Shown piece by piece: positions 27,513 through 39,548 of a DNA stretch of 64,000 bases. This DNA is from Homarus americanus (taxonomy: Eukaryota > Arthropoda > Malacostraca > Decapoda > Nephropidae). Under the pieces are notes generated by a model. The model was not told the DNA's origin. It worked only from the letters and a program-made list of their open reading frames with translations, and did not search any database. The stretch lies in NCBI RefSeq assembly GCF_018991925.1, contig NW_024753828.1, positions 6,073,942 to 6,137,941 on the forward strand. Direction: 5' to 3'. A program made the position numbers and the translations under genes. Positions within the stretch are counted from its first letter, which is position 1. The number at the start of each line of letters is the position of its first letter.

Positions 27513-27611
27513 ACACTATAGTGGGGGGGGGGGGTGGTTGGTTCTACAGTGACGTCGTGACATTTCTCTTTCAACCAGTTTACTGTAAAGTCACTTATTT
27601 CTTAATGTCTC

Positions 27612-27726
27612 TCATACACTAAACCTCCCTTCTTGTACACTAAACCTCCCTTCTTGTACACTAAACCTCCCTTCTTGCACGCTAAACCTCCCTTCTTGCA
27701 CGCTAAACCTCCCTTCTTGCACACTA
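27612..27726. repeat. 21-bp tandem repeat, 5 copies
   Basis: Unit ACACTAAACCTCCCTTCTTG plus one base, repeated five times; the third to fifth units drift from ACACT to ACGCT. Because the unit is a multiple of three, one frame stays open with a seven-residue TKPPFLY/H repeat. That ORF has no other support as a gene. Confidence 0.93.
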
Positions 27727-27927
27727 GGGCTTGGATATCGTCGGACATTCCAGACATGCATTGGGAGGGCATCTCTTCCACTGGCCAGCCTTACCTTAGA
27801 GCAATGCCCTCCGTGAATTCTTGTTTATTTACACTGAAGCCATTTACTCTTATTGATAATGTTGTTCAACCTTTACTTTTCTCTTCACAATCTCATAATC
27901 TGTTCATCACTACTACAAGCACCACCA

Positions 27928-27934
27928 TTATTAT

Positions 27935-27988
<54 letters not shown>

Positions 27989-28048
27989 CAACACTATTGC
28001 CACTACTATTACCACCACTATCACCACTACTACCATCACCACCACTTC
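27928..28048. repeat. (ACT)n microsatellite with degenerate ACC flank
   Basis: About 19 tandem ACT triplets, then degenerate CACTATTACC repeats. Confidence 0.95.
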
Positions 28049-28529
28049 GCAGGTCATTCCCGTGGCCCGCATACACCAGGCCAGCTGTCTGTGTGAGCGT
28101 TATGGTGGAGCGTCTAGCTGTTGCTTGGTTTGTTGGTGTCTGTACGTGTGTGTGTGTGTGTGTGTGTTTATGTACTGTTATCATGGTGAAATCTTTGTAC
28201 CCTGTGTTTCCCCCCTGTACCTTATTTGTGTCTTACCTCTGTCTGTACCCCACCAACTGTTACAAATACATAAGATGTACCTGTATGTGTAGTTGTAACT
28301 GTAATTCTACCTCATGTTTGTATTTGTTCTTGTAAATGCTCCTTCTCTATGTCTGTGCTTGTACTGTGCTTGTAGTTACATTTTGTCTCCGTCTAGATCT
28401 GTATACATGTACTTGTGTCTGTACTTGTACTTACACATGTATAGCTGTGCAGTACATCGCCCTGTAAAATTGTGTTCCAATTAATGAAATGTAAATATAT
28501 TATGTAATTATCACAACAACAACGTAATA

Positions 28530-28536
28530 GGTGGTA

Positions 28537-28568
<32 letters not shown>
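28530..28568. repeat. (CA)n microsatellite
   Basis: About 14 CA units. A further (TG)n lies at 29017-29048. Between them (28570-29010) and on to 30240 I see no recognisable exon. Confidence 0.93.
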
Positions 28569-28570
<2 letters not shown>

Positions 28571-29013
28571 GCCTTGTGACATCATTGTCCAAAGTTCCTA
28601 CGTTGATATTTCTCTCAAACTTAAGATAGGAAAAAACAATGGGCTGTCAGCACTTGAAGATAGTAGGTACAGTGTGTGGAGTCAGACCAGGACAAGTCGG
28701 AGGCGTAAAACGATTTATCTTCCTCGGTGTTTACAAGAGAAGATGGAAACAAGTTACTCGCCTTTGATAAAAAAAAACAGTTCGGTATAGGAAATACGTA
28801 AATAGCGTTCTCAGAAAAATGCCTTAGAACTAAATTATCTAAACTCCAGGCTCATAAAAGGCCAGAGAGTTAGAAAGTTAAGTAATGATGTCTGTGAACC
28901 TCTCAAGATATAGTTCTGCAGAAACAATAAATGTGCAGAAGATTCACAAGGAGTCAAACATATAAAGATGGTGATCGGTACAGCATGAATAATTACAAGG
29001 CGGTGAGTTTGAC

Positions 29014-29049
<36 letters not shown>

Positions 29050-30239
29050 TGTACTAGAGAATACCTTAAGTAATGCCACAATGGACTGTCTATAACGGAA
29101 CAACCTTGGGAAGGACTGCCACCCAAACGCCCCCACTTGACACTGCTCCAGGAGGTGGATGTGTGACCACAGAAACTGGAGGCAACAATGACAATATATA
29201 CTCTAGTTTTACCGAGGTATATGACACTGTACATATCTAAAGACTGAAATTTAACTGGAAGGATACAGAAGGATACCGGGGGATGTCCTACAGCCAGGAT
29301 TGGAATTTTCTTGTGTACCCGTGACAACTGGTGGACCGTGTGAGAGTATTTGCCGGAACCGATGGCGTTCGTTTGTTTCAGAAATGGTTTTTGTAGATTC
29401 TATTTATATTTCGGAACTCTTGAATATATTAGAAACTACTGCTTATTTCACCTAATGACTAAAAAGCTAACCTAACCTAACGTAGCAAATGTGTGTAAAT
29501 AACGCTAAGCTATTCTTGGGATCCATTACAGGAAGATCTCTATAGACTTCAGGAATAGTCACTAGAATGGATACTGAAATTAATCATCGGGTTATTTTGA
29601 CAACGATCTGAAGTTCTCGGATCAAGTGAGAAGAATGTGAATCTTGTTTATACACTGGTGGCAACAAGACAAAGATCCAACACATACCAAGACGCATCTA
29701 CTCCGTCTCTCGTAAGGTTATGTTAGGTTAAGTTAGGTTAAGTTAGGTTATGGGATGACCAAAGGAGGGTCATGAAACTAGCGCCGGCACTCAGACGCCT
29801 CACATACCAAGAGGAATTATAACGCTTAGCGGCTGTCTAATGTAAACTACAGCAAGACAAACAGTAAATGAACATCCCAAAGGACATTATTAGTTAATTG
29901 GAGTTAGTGGTTACAGCCGCAAGTAAAAGAAATTCTCAATACAGAAAGCCCTCAGAGCAAAATTCTTCGGAGTAAAGACTTGTGAGCTGCTATCTTGCCA
30001 GAGAATGTTGTGACGGCACCAGACGTGACTTGATCTACACTGCTGCATGTTCAGGTATACAAGCAAGAGCCATTACATCACTTCCAGTACTTGTCAACAG
30101 TGTGTAGCAGAAAACTGACTGGCCATCCGACCTTCTATTTGGTGAAGAGGATTAGTGAGGTAAAGACAAGTGTGAACGTAGGATTTTTTCGTTAACTTCA
30201 GCAACAACACAAAACTGGATTCGTATAAGTTCGTACGTA

Positions 30240-30450
30240 TATAGCGGCAGACAGGGAGGGAAGGAAGGACTGACGGAAGCACAGAGAGAGACAGGGGGGA
30301 GGATGGAGGCAGGCAGGCAGGCAATGAGGTAGGCAGGGAGGGAGGGAGACAGACAGGAAGGGGCGGAGGGATACAGACAAACAGGGAGGGAAGGAAGAAG
30401 GCAGACAGAGATAGAAGGGTGGAAGGAGGCCATCGGAGAGAGAGGGACGG

Positions 30451-30500
<50 letters not shown>
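30240..30500. repeat. Purine-rich GGCAGGCAGG/GGGAGG repeats ending in (GA)n
   Basis: Imperfect GGGAGG/AGGCAGGC repeats, then about 23 GA units to 30499. The Ser/Leu/Pro minus-strand ORFs here are translations of this repeat. Confidence 0.92.
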
Positions 30501-30504
<4 letters not shown>

Positions 30505-30618
30505 CCGTATCATCACACAAACACACACAGGTGTACAAAGAGATAACAGCCCAGTACCACACAACCAATTTTTATACAGCTCTATGATTCACTTTCCCGG
30601 TAATCTGTGTGAGCTGCT

Positions 30619-30620
<2 letters not shown>

Positions 30621-30665
<45 letters not shown>
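30621..30665. repeat. (CA)n microsatellite
   Basis: About 22 CA units. Followed at about 30747-30862 by GTGGTA/GTAGTA trinucleotide repeats. Confidence 0.95.
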
Positions 30666-30667
<2 letters not shown>

Positions 30668-30889
30668 CCGGTAACTAGTGGACAACAACTAGTACCCGTG
30701 GGTTATATATTTCCCCAACTGTTAATGTGTTAGAGTTTGTAACTAAATGGTGGTGATAGTCCTGGTGTTGGTAGTTGTTGTGGTAGTAGTGTTGGTAATG
30801 GTGGTGATGGTGGTGGTGCTGATAGTGGGGGTGATGGTAGGTGATAGTAGTAGTAGTAGTAGCAAATCTACTGAGGGAAATCTGCCACG

Positions 30890-31425
30890 ACGTCATGGTG
30901 GAGCTGCTCCTCCTTCCATTGGACGGCGAGAACCTCCGTCACAGGACTTCAAACACATCCAACGAAGCCCGTGTGGACGTCAGTGGTCGAGGATTCTGGA
31001 CGCAGGGACAGTGAGCCTTTTTTGACATAGGATTTTTTATCCCATGGCCGCATGTCACCGCAACCTAGCTCTCGATGCTGCACACAGGAGGAACGAGAAC
31101 GACAAGATATGGGCATACGGGGAGAGAATTCAAAACGTTGATCAAGGCAGCTTCACTCCTCTGGTGTTCACAACCTCTGGTGGTATGGGACCAAGTGCAA
31201 GACGCTTCTACGCCAGACTCGCGGAGGTGTTATCTGAACGGAAGCAGCAGCCCAGAAGTTATGTTACAGCCTGGTTGAGATGTTGACTGTCTTTCTCTCT
31301 GCTTAGGTCTGCATTGCTTTGCCTCAGAGGAACGAGAGAATCGGCCCCAAAGCTGACAACAGTTGCAGATATCGACTATGAGGCAACAGTCACTGAATGC
31401 CGCATAGATCTGCGGCACAACTGAC
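30890..31425 (+). pseudogene. Degenerate retroelement-type protein fragment
   Basis: Plus-strand remnant with one stop and frame changes. It reads ARVDVSGRGFWTQGQ, a stop, then FFDIGF. After a frameshift it reads LDAAHRRNENDK, YGERIQNVDQGSFTPLVFTT, SGGMGPSARRFYARLAEVL and SYVTAWLRC, and finally RSALLCLRGTRES in another frame. The GSFTPLVF...GGMGP...WLRC...LRSALLCLRG order is a pattern I recognise from repeated-element proteins in many invertebrate genomes. I am not certain of the element clade. Confidence 0.6.
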
Positions 31426-31534
31426 TCAACACAGCCAGGGTAGCTACTGTTGTATTAGGATATTTAATTTTAAGGTAATACAATGGCGGCGAAGGTGTGG
31501 CTATTGGTGGAGGCTGGAGGCCACTTATAAAAAA

Positions 31535-31770
31535 AATAGTAGTAGTGGCAGTAATAGTGGTAGTAGTGGTAGTAATAGTGGTAGTAGTGGTAGTACTAGT
31601 GGTAGAAGTAGTAGTAATCGTGGTAATAGTGGTAGTAGTGGTAGTAATAGTGGTAGTAGTGGCAGTAATAATGGTAGTAGTGGTAGTAATAGTGGTAGTA
31701 GTGGTAGTAATAGTGGTAGTATTGGTAGTAGTGGTAGTAATAGTGGTAGTATTGGTAGTAGTGGTAGGAA
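31535..31770. repeat. GTAGTAGTG trinucleotide array
   Basis: About 235 bp of GTA/GTG/AAT triplet repeats in a 9-15 bp pattern. It yields Gly/Ser-, Val- and Leu/Pro-rich ORFs in different frames, none of them a gene. Confidence 0.95.
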
Positions 31771-31873
31771 GGTGACGGTAGATAACAACAGGAGGCTTTT
31801 ATTAAGGTCATGGAGACGTAACTACACTAAAGGTTAACACGGGAGCTTCCTGTGATCTGTTAACTAAGGTCAA

Positions 31874-31928
<55 letters not shown>
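31874..31928. repeat. (CT)n microsatellite, then GGTGGTGAGT-type repeats to 32130
   Basis: About 27 CT units followed by about 200 bp of imperfect TGGTGGTGAGTG repeats. Confidence 0.94.
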
Positions 31929-31929
<1 letters not shown>

Positions 31930-32160
31930 GTCTTATCTGTGGTGTTGATGGTGAATGTTTAGTGGTGGTGAGTATATGGTGGTGGTGAGTGTGTGATAGT
32001 GATGGTAAATGTGTGGTGTTGATGAGTATGTGGCGGTGATGGTGAGTTTTGGTAGGTATAGTGGTAGTAAGTGCGTGGTGGTGGTGGTGAGTGTATGGTG
32101 GTGATGAGAAGTGCGTGTGGTAGTGGTGGTGAATCAAGTGTTTATAATTATGCCGAGAAC

Positions 32161-32250
32161 AGCAGCTAGTTTATTGTGCACCCCATACTTAGACTAGAGG
32201 TCACAAAGGATGTTTACCAGACCCCAACACTGTACATTGTTGGTTTAGTT
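32161..32250 (+). repeat. Dispersed repeat shared with 44670-44790
   Basis: Both copies contain TTGTGCACCCCRTAC, then RGTAGAGACCACAAAGG-like sequence, and TGTTTAYCAGACCCCA in the same order and orientation. Likely the 3' part of an interspersed element; family unknown. Confidence 0.7.
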
Positions 32251-32509
32251 CTGTACATAATAAGTTTACTTAACTATAAGATAGGAAACATGGATACAGC
32301 TTTAGTATATCAGCTATCATGCCATCAAAGTGCTGTGCCGTTGTGAAAGCAGTGTGCTTGGATCTGTCCCTAAGAGGTGTTATTTTCTCACAGTCTAAGA
32401 TGTAGTGTCTGGTTATCTAGTTTTGTTTACATCTGCCTGAGGGGAATACTGCCTTAGGTTTAGCGGTTACAGCATCTTGTGATTTAGCGGTTTTGTTACT
32501 TCATTATAT

Positions 32510-32760
32510 GTGATGGTAAGTGTGTGTGGGGTAAGTGTGTGGTGGTGATGAGTGTAGTTGTGGTAAGTGTGTTGTGGTGGTATTGAGTGGGTGTATGTAA
32601 TTAGTGTGTGGTGATGGTGGTGTTGGTGTTGAGTGCGTGTAGGTAATGAGTGTGTGGTTGTGGTATTGAGTGTGTTGTGGTGGTAATGAGTGTGGTATTG
32701 AGTGTGTTGTGGTGGTAATGAGTGTGTTGTGGTGTTGAGTGTGTTATGGTGAGTGTTTTG
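32510..32760. repeat. GTGTGTTGTGGTGGTAATGA-type repeat
   Basis: Imperfect tandem repeat on a roughly 25-30 bp scale, low complexity. Its Thr/His minus-strand translations are artefacts. Confidence 0.85.
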
Positions 32761-32888
32761 ATCGCTGAGAAGGAAGTGTAGAGCGGTACACCTTCTGTCC
32801 CACACCACTTAAATTCGACAATAGGTTTTGGTGTTGAAGAGTGTTGACCGTGATGGTGACACTGAGTGTAAGTGTAGACCAAGGTGAC

Positions 32889-32946
32889 GTGTGTGTGTGT
32901 GTGTGTGTGTGTGCGTGTGTGTGTGTGTGTGTGCGTGTGTGTACGT
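32889..32946. repeat. (TG)n microsatellite
   Basis: TG repeat with occasional CG interruptions. Confidence 0.94.
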
Positions 32947-32999
32947 GTGTGTGTCCCTAAGTGACCACTTCCTATACCGTCTCACCTCCAATTTATCCG

Positions 33000-33412
33000 G
33001 ACACTCCATGACCCCTCGACCTTCTCCTGCCTTTCAACTCTCACCCGCCCCCTACACAGCCTCCCCGACCCTCCTCCGTCTCCCCGCTACCGTCTCCTCC
33101 CCTACGACACTCCTTTACACCATGCGACCCTCTCTCGCCCCCTGTGACTCGCCTTCTCCTTTTACGACCCTTCTCCGACGCCCTACAACCCTTTACCCGC
33201 CCCTCGTAACCCTTCTCCGCCCCACGCGACCCTCCTCCGCCCCCCGCGACCCTCCTCCACCTCCTGACCCTCCTCCGCCCCCGCGACCCTCCTCCGCCCC
33301 CGCGACCTCCTCCGCCCCCGCGACCCTCCTCCACCTCCCCCCCTCCTCCTCCGCCCCACGCGACCCTCCTCCGCCCCCCGCGACCCTCCTCCGCCCCCCC
33401 GCGACCCTCAGT
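33000..33412. repeat. C-rich pyrimidine minisatellite
   Basis: About 410 bp of pyrimidine-dominated sequence. From about 33205 it resolves into roughly 17-bp units of the form CGACCCTCCTCCGCCCC. The Pro/Ser-rich plus ORF and Gly/Arg-rich minus ORFs are products of this repeat. Confidence 0.9.
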
Positions 33413-33895
33413 ACTGTATGTAAATAGCCGACCCCGATGGTGGGGGTTGACAGAGGACCCCCCGCGGCCACACTACACCACCACGTCCACCCCCTCACTC
33501 ACCCTCTGAAACCCGTGGCACTCACATACCTACGCCCACACACGCCCACACTCACGCCCCTGCACTCTGTCCCTCGCATGCCCACAAGACTGCCTACGCA
33601 GATTTTCGCATCTTGTTCATCTTTCTACTGAAAAGCTGATCTTGAGGTAAGTGTTATATATGCCTAGCATCACGTGCAGGTGTCTATACGTGGTAACTCT
33701 AGTATCCTGTGTGTGTAAACAACTCTAGTCTATATATATATAAAGAACTCTAGTAAACGTATGCAAACAACTTCCATACGTGTGTGTAAAAAAACTCGAC
33801 GTATATGTAAGTAACTCCTTTAGTACATATAATATTGCGGGAATAGATACGTCAGCCAGACCGGGTTATATTGATTATGTTACTACTGCAATATC

Positions 33896-34010
33896 TTACA
33901 TGGATAAACACCCTTCTAACGTGCGTCCGCCAGGCAGGACTTGAACCCTTGTCATATCGGTGAGAGATACGCTAGTTACCGCTGTACGATCTGAACCCCG
34001 CCCCGTGTTT
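33896..34010 (-). repeat. tRNA-derived SINE-like sequence
   Basis: On the minus strand a polymerase III B-box-like GGTTCAAGTCC lies within AGGGTTCAAGTCCTGCC. It is preceded at tRNA-like distance by CAGCGGTAACTAGCGTA, a degenerate A box. The sequence is too diverged to be a functional tRNA. Confidence 0.6.
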
Positions 34011-34216
34011 GGACAGATCAACTGTTTACCATTGTTTGTATACCTGTACTGTCTATGTATCAACACAGTACTGGTGGCTGGACCTCGTTGAGCCTTCACC
34101 TTCCTCAGATAAGGAAGTGTAGAGGATATTTCTTTACACTACACACCATCCACACCCTCAGATCCTACCACTCTTATTTCTCTTATGTGTAGATAGAAAA
34201 CCCAAACCTAACCTAA

Positions 34217-34903
34217 CCTATCTGGCGGTCCCTGTGGTCTGACGTTGTAAATATTGGTGGTCTAGCGGTCCCTGTGGTCTGTCGTCATAAAATTTGATGG
34301 TCTAGCGGTTCCTGTGGTCTGACCTCGTGAATATTGATGATCGAGCGGTCTCTGTGGTCTGACGTTGTAAATATTGATGGTCTAGTGGTCTCTGTGGTCT
34401 GACGTCATAAACATTGATGGTCTAGCGGTCCCTGCGGTCTGACGTCATAAACATTGGTGGTCTAGCGGTCTCTGTGGTCTGACGTCATAAACATTGGTGG
34501 TCTAGCGGTCTCTGTGGTCTGACGTCATAAACATTGGTGGTCTAGCGGTCCCTGTGGTCTGAGGTCATAAACATTGGTGGTCTAGCTGGTCCCTGTGATC
34601 TGACGTCATAAACATTGATGATCTAGTGGTCCTGTGGTCTGACGTCATAAACATTGATGATCTAGCGGTCTCTGTGGTCTGACGTCATAAACATTGATGA
34701 TCTAGCGGTCCCTGTGGTCTGACGTCATAAACATTGATGAACTAGCGGTCTCTGTGGTCTGACGTCGTAAATATTGATGATCTAGCGGTCCCTGTGGTCT
34801 GACGTCATAAACATTGATGAACTAGCGGTCTCTGTGGTCTGACGTTGTAAATATTGATGGTCTAGTGGTCTCTGTGGTCTGACGTCATAAACATTGATGG
34901 TGT
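34217..34903. repeat. 40-bp minisatellite, 17 copies, CRE octamer in each unit
   Basis: The unit is TCTAGCGGTCYCTGTGGTCT followed by GACGTCATAAACATTGATGG. Seventeen consecutive 40-bp units are visible. The exact palindromic CRE octamer TGACGTCA occurs in ten of them; the others carry one or two substitutions (TGACGTTG, TGTCGTCA, TGAGGTCA and similar). One two-unit block recurs near 34350-34420 and 34830-34900, suggesting block duplication. Non-coding. Confidence 0.97.
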
Positions 34904-35688
34904 TGTGATGCCAGCCCCCAACGTGTTTGTGCCTCTCGCCTTGTTTATACGTGTGGCGCGTCAGCTTTTAAAGGATTAAGGTGGTAAGCCTGTGATAATA
35001 CGTCTGTCCCCAATTCTTATTTACAGACAACAATGAAAAGCTGAATATAATCCATCGTTTATACAATATTTATTGAAACTTCACGGTGCATGTTACCATT
35101 TGGTGTGCGTCGCCAGCCCTATACTGTACTTGGCTGTAGTGTCTCTTGTGTGATGCTGCCGGACGTATGATATTTCTCACCTGTATCGTGTGGTAATATA
35201 TATGTCGCACTGCACTACAGTCCTCCCAGGCACCAGGCACTACTCCTACGTAGCCAGACTGATTGATTGTCACTCATTTTTCATGCATAAAGCTGAGCAG
35301 GGCTGCAACTTACATTTTTTAAAGTTTATTTTTCATTTTGGATTTAAGGTTTTTACAGCTTTCTTGGGCTCTCTCGTTGGTCAAATTGACTGACAGAGCT
35401 CGCCTCCAATTCCGATTCCCGGGCACTCACAGTCGACCTAATTGTAAATGGGTATCTAAGTTTACAACTTGGGGAAGTGAATGCGGTCGAGTGCAGTACC
35501 GGCCAGGCTGTCTCCTTGTGTACTGAAGACTTAGGGTACAGTGTGTTGTATCCACACTGTCCCTAACGGGCAGTCGTGTCCATGTAAACTATATCTGAAT
35601 TGTCTGTCCACGTTATAATATGTATAATACATAAATACATAAATAATTATTTATATACCTGCACTACATTGTCTATGTAAAGTACATG

Positions 35689-36026
<338 letters not shown>

Positions 36027-36091
36027 GTTTCCCTTTTTCTGTGAGGTTTTATCAAGATTTATCTTGTCCACGTTTCCATTGTGGATCTACA

Positions 36092-36201
<110 letters not shown>

Positions 36202-36600
36202 TCTTGCTTTTTTTCATTTTCTTACTTCAGTCACCCACAAAGGTCAGGAATCAGCCACATTATTTTGTCATCACTGCTGTCTCTATCTCTCAGTAACAAC
36301 AACAAACAAACAAGAGATCTGTTTGTTTACTTGTTTACGGTGGTCGAGGACTGCTGGACTCTTCACAGTGCGTATGTAAATGTTTTCGCCTTAGCTGGCT
36401 CGCTAGGAGAACGTCTTCACTTCCACACCAATCATTATAATATTGATGTCATTTCCTGCCGCTATCTTAACGACAGAGTTTCTTGATCAAGTGATGCAGG
36501 AGACTATGAGATTCTATAATACTGTACGTGTTGAAGTCTGAGTGGCTTAGTTAAGCAGACAGTGAAGGTATACAGAAAATGTTCATACAAATTGCAGATA

Positions 36601-36725
36601 CAGTGAAACTCCGTATAACGAACTTCTCTCTCCATATAAACCGTTAGACAGGGGTGTTCCACATCCAAGGGACCCTCGATATAACGGACTTTCTCCACAT
36701 AATCCGTTAAATAGAGGTTTCGTTG
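36601..36725. mobile_element. Short Tigger/pogo-like MITE
   Basis: TA-flanked 125-bp element. The left end CAGTGAAACTCCGTATAACG is imperfectly inverted by the right end CCGTTAAATAGAGGTTTCGTTG. Internally it repeats ATATAACGGACTTTCTCC-like sequence. Matches the CAGTG...TAACG ends of Tigger/pogo elements. Confidence 0.65.
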
Positions 36726-36972
36726 TATGTAAGCAAAGTACATACACAGTACAGGTACCTGGGATCTTATTAGACTAAGGCCTCAACCACTCCACTATCC
36801 CTTCCTCACTCCCTTCACCACTCCATCCTAAAATACTCCACCTCCATTCTTTCCCCCTCTCCCCTTCGCCCTTGCTTTCCACCATATACCCTCTCCACCT
36901 TCCCTATCCACCTTCCCTCTCCATCCCTCCACCTCTCCACCCATTAACAGCTTTGAATAATTACTGTTAAAA

Positions 36973-36973
<1 letters not shown>

Positions 36974-37034
<61 letters not shown>
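36974..37034. repeat. (TG)n microsatellite
   Basis: About 30 TG units. A second (GT)n lies at 37257-37298. Confidence 0.96.
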
Positions 37035-37036
<2 letters not shown>

Positions 37037-37252
37037 CACGTAGACGACCGTGAGTTAGTTAAGTAATCAGTGAACATCCGGGGTTTACAAAGGTCATGAC
37101 AGTGGTCGTGTTATGTGGGTCACTAACTGCCCTCACGTGTACAAACTCTCCCTCCTTCCCTTCCTTACCATCCCTGACCATCCACCTGAGGCTCTTTAAC
37201 TATCCTGGGGACACTAACTATCCACCTGAAGAGTTAATGACTATCTGAGCAA

Positions 37253-37304
<52 letters not shown>

Positions 37305-37529
37305 ACTAGATAACGAGTTTCCAAATTTGCATTACACTCAGCAAGCTTAAACAACTTGTGACCAGATCCATAGAACAAACTGTTGATATAAATGACACCA
37401 AAATTGACCAAGAGTTACCAATGGAACAGTCCAATGATATGATAACAGATTAGGTATTTGGGGGTTACAGAAAACGATGACATGAGACAGTTTACAGCGG
37501 TAACTACATTAATTTATAGTAAAAGCTGT

Positions 37530-37932
37530 ACACATACAAAATACCACCACATAACGACACAAACCTACACACACCTACTATATATCCATACACCTACACA
37601 CAACTACAAACGTACATACACTTAAATACTTACATAAACTTACACACACACACACCTACACAATATAAGCAACGTACACACACAAATAGGTTCACCTACA
37701 CAACCTATACATGCCTTTACAACGTACACAATTTACATACACTTACATACACCTAAGCAGACTTACACACTCCTACACACTCCTATACACACACCTATCC
37801 ACACTCCTACATGCACATACACACTCTTACAAACACCTACACACACTCCTACACACATCTACACAACCTACACACCCCTACACATCCCTACAAACTCCTA
37901 AACACATTCCTACACACACCTACACTACTACT

Positions 37933-37987
<55 letters not shown>

Positions 37988-37990
37988 GCT
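37530..37990. repeat. ACACCTACAC-type repeat ending in (ACT)n
   Basis: About 390 bp of imperfect TACACACACCTA repeats, then an ACT triplet run at 37934-37987. Low complexity. Confidence 0.92.
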
Positions 37991-38049
37991 ACTACTTTAT
38001 TGTCAATCGGAATCAAGTATGACGATCATCCAGCTATTATTCAATGATA

Positions 38050-39548
38050 TGAGTTATTAAGGATGTCACCTAGGTTGGTGAGCTCTGAGGTGACTCGAGA
38101 GGCTGATAGGACCTGCAGGACCGTCCACAGAGGCTACACGTGTGGAGGGCTACATCTAGTGCGGGAGGGGCGGCGGCAGCGTCTTTCCGGCACTGGTGCT
38201 TGTCTGCCTCGGTATGCAGTCGCGCTCCTCCAAGCGTTACGGTGTGGAGTAATCGTCTCCCAGGTGAGGGGGGTCGATTTGACACTTTTCAGGTTTGTCT
38301 TAAGACTATCCTTATACCTTTTTAGTTGCCCGCCGGCGTTACGTTTACTATTCGTTAGGTGACTGTAAAGTAGCTGCTTTGGCAGTCTACTGTCGTCTAT
38401 GCAGGTAACATGGCCAGTCCAACGTAGTTTTTCATGGATAATGGTAGCCTCGATGCCCCTACAGTTGGTGTCAGCAAGAATACTTGCATTTGTTCTCTTG
38501 TCTTCCCAGCGAACTCGGAGGATGGATCGTAGACTACATTGGTGAAAGTTTTCAAGTGTCTTGAGGTGCATCTTGTATGTGACCCACGTCTCGCTGCTAT
38601 ACAGCAGGGTGGGCAGGACCACTTCTCGACATATGTGCAACTTTGTAAATAATTTCAGCTCCCTACAGCTGAAAACACGGGTACAAAGTCTGCCAAAGTC
38701 TTGAGATGCACATCTGATCCGATGTTGAATCTCTTCATCAATGACTGCGGTGGTGGACAGGTGGGAGCCGAGATACTGAAAATGGGTAACGTTAGAGAGA
38801 GTAGTACCATTAACCTGGATGGATGGTGGAGGTGTGGCTGAACCAGGGGCAGGCTGAAAGAGAAGCTAAGTCTTACGTAAATTCACCTCAAGGCCAGAGT
38901 GTGCATACGCATCTGCGTAAGTGTTCAAGATCTGCTGTAGGTCGCGTACAGCGTGAGCGACGAGGGTGAGGTCGTCTGCATACTGAAGTTCGATGATGGA
39001 AGCGGCCGACACCTTTGTTCCTGTCTGAAGTCGTCTTATGTTGAAAAGTTCCTTTATCCGGTACTGGATGTCCACCCCGCCGGCTAAATTGGCACTGGCA
39101 GCCAAGAAAATGGAAAAGAGAGTTGGTGCCAGTACACATCCTTATTTTACCCCCGTTTAGATTGGAAAGAACTAAGGCTGGGTGCCATTGTGCAGGACAC
39201 TGCCGTTCATGCCATCGTGGAGTTGCCACATAATGGCGATGAATTTTGGTAGGCAGCCAAAACGGCTGAAGGTCAGCCAGAGGGCTTCCCTGTTGACCGA
39301 GTCGAAGGCCTTGGTTAGGTCGATGAAGGCCATGTATACAGGTCACAACGCTGTCCCCAACACTTTTCCTGTATCTGACGGGCAGCAAAGATTATGTCAG
39401 TGGTGCCACGTGATGGTCTAAAGCCACATTGAAATTCTGGAAGGAAGTTTTCCGCCTCAGGAAGAAGTCTGTTTAGGAGGACTCGGGCGACAATCTTGTC
39501 AGCTACGGACAGCAGCGAGATCCTGCGGGAGTTGCCACGGTCTGACCT
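38050..39548 (-). pseudogene. Truncated non-LTR retrotransposon (LINE) with reverse transcriptase domain
   Basis: Minus-strand remnant in broken frames. From about 39540 downward the translation carries the RT fingers/palm, seen as FIDLTKAFDSV-type sequence in one frame and the FGCLPKFIAIM block. Next comes GGVDIQYRIKELFNIRRLQT and then ELQYADDLTLVAHAVRDLQQ with the catalytic YADD motif. The C-terminal part reads LLYSSETWVTYK, LRSILRVRWEDKRTN, HEKLRWTGHVTCIDDSRLP and KRNAGGQLKRYKDSLK. Frameshifts and stops separate the blocks and the 5' end is lost in simple repeats. Confidence 0.92.

Noticed and set aside
27633..28335. ORFs of 219 and 160 codons on the plus strand
   Set aside because: They run through a 21-bp tandem repeat, an ACT microsatellite and a TG tract; composition is TKPPFL repeats, poly-Thr or poly-Leu, with no family similarity and no gene context.
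30094..30568. Minus-strand ORFs of 156 and 138 codons
   Set aside because: Ser/Leu/Pro-rich translations of (CT)n and GGGAGG repeats; open only because the repeat lacks stops.
31397..31837. Gly/Ser, poly-Val and poly-Leu/Pro ORFs on both strands
   Set aside because: All are different frames of the GTAGTAGTG array.
32467..33498. His/Thr-rich, Pro/Ser-rich and Gly/Arg-rich ORFs on both strands
   Set aside because: Products of the GTGGTAATGA repeat, the TG tract and the C-rich minisatellite.
33896..34010. Candidate tRNA gene
   Set aside because: B box is good but the acceptor and anticodon stems do not pair; a tRNA-derived SINE is more likely. The same applies at 47802 and 50327.
34217..34903. 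Could the regular 40-bp array be a CRISPR locus?
   Set aside because: There are no unique spacers; whole units repeat head to tail. Eukaryotic context. It is a minisatellite.
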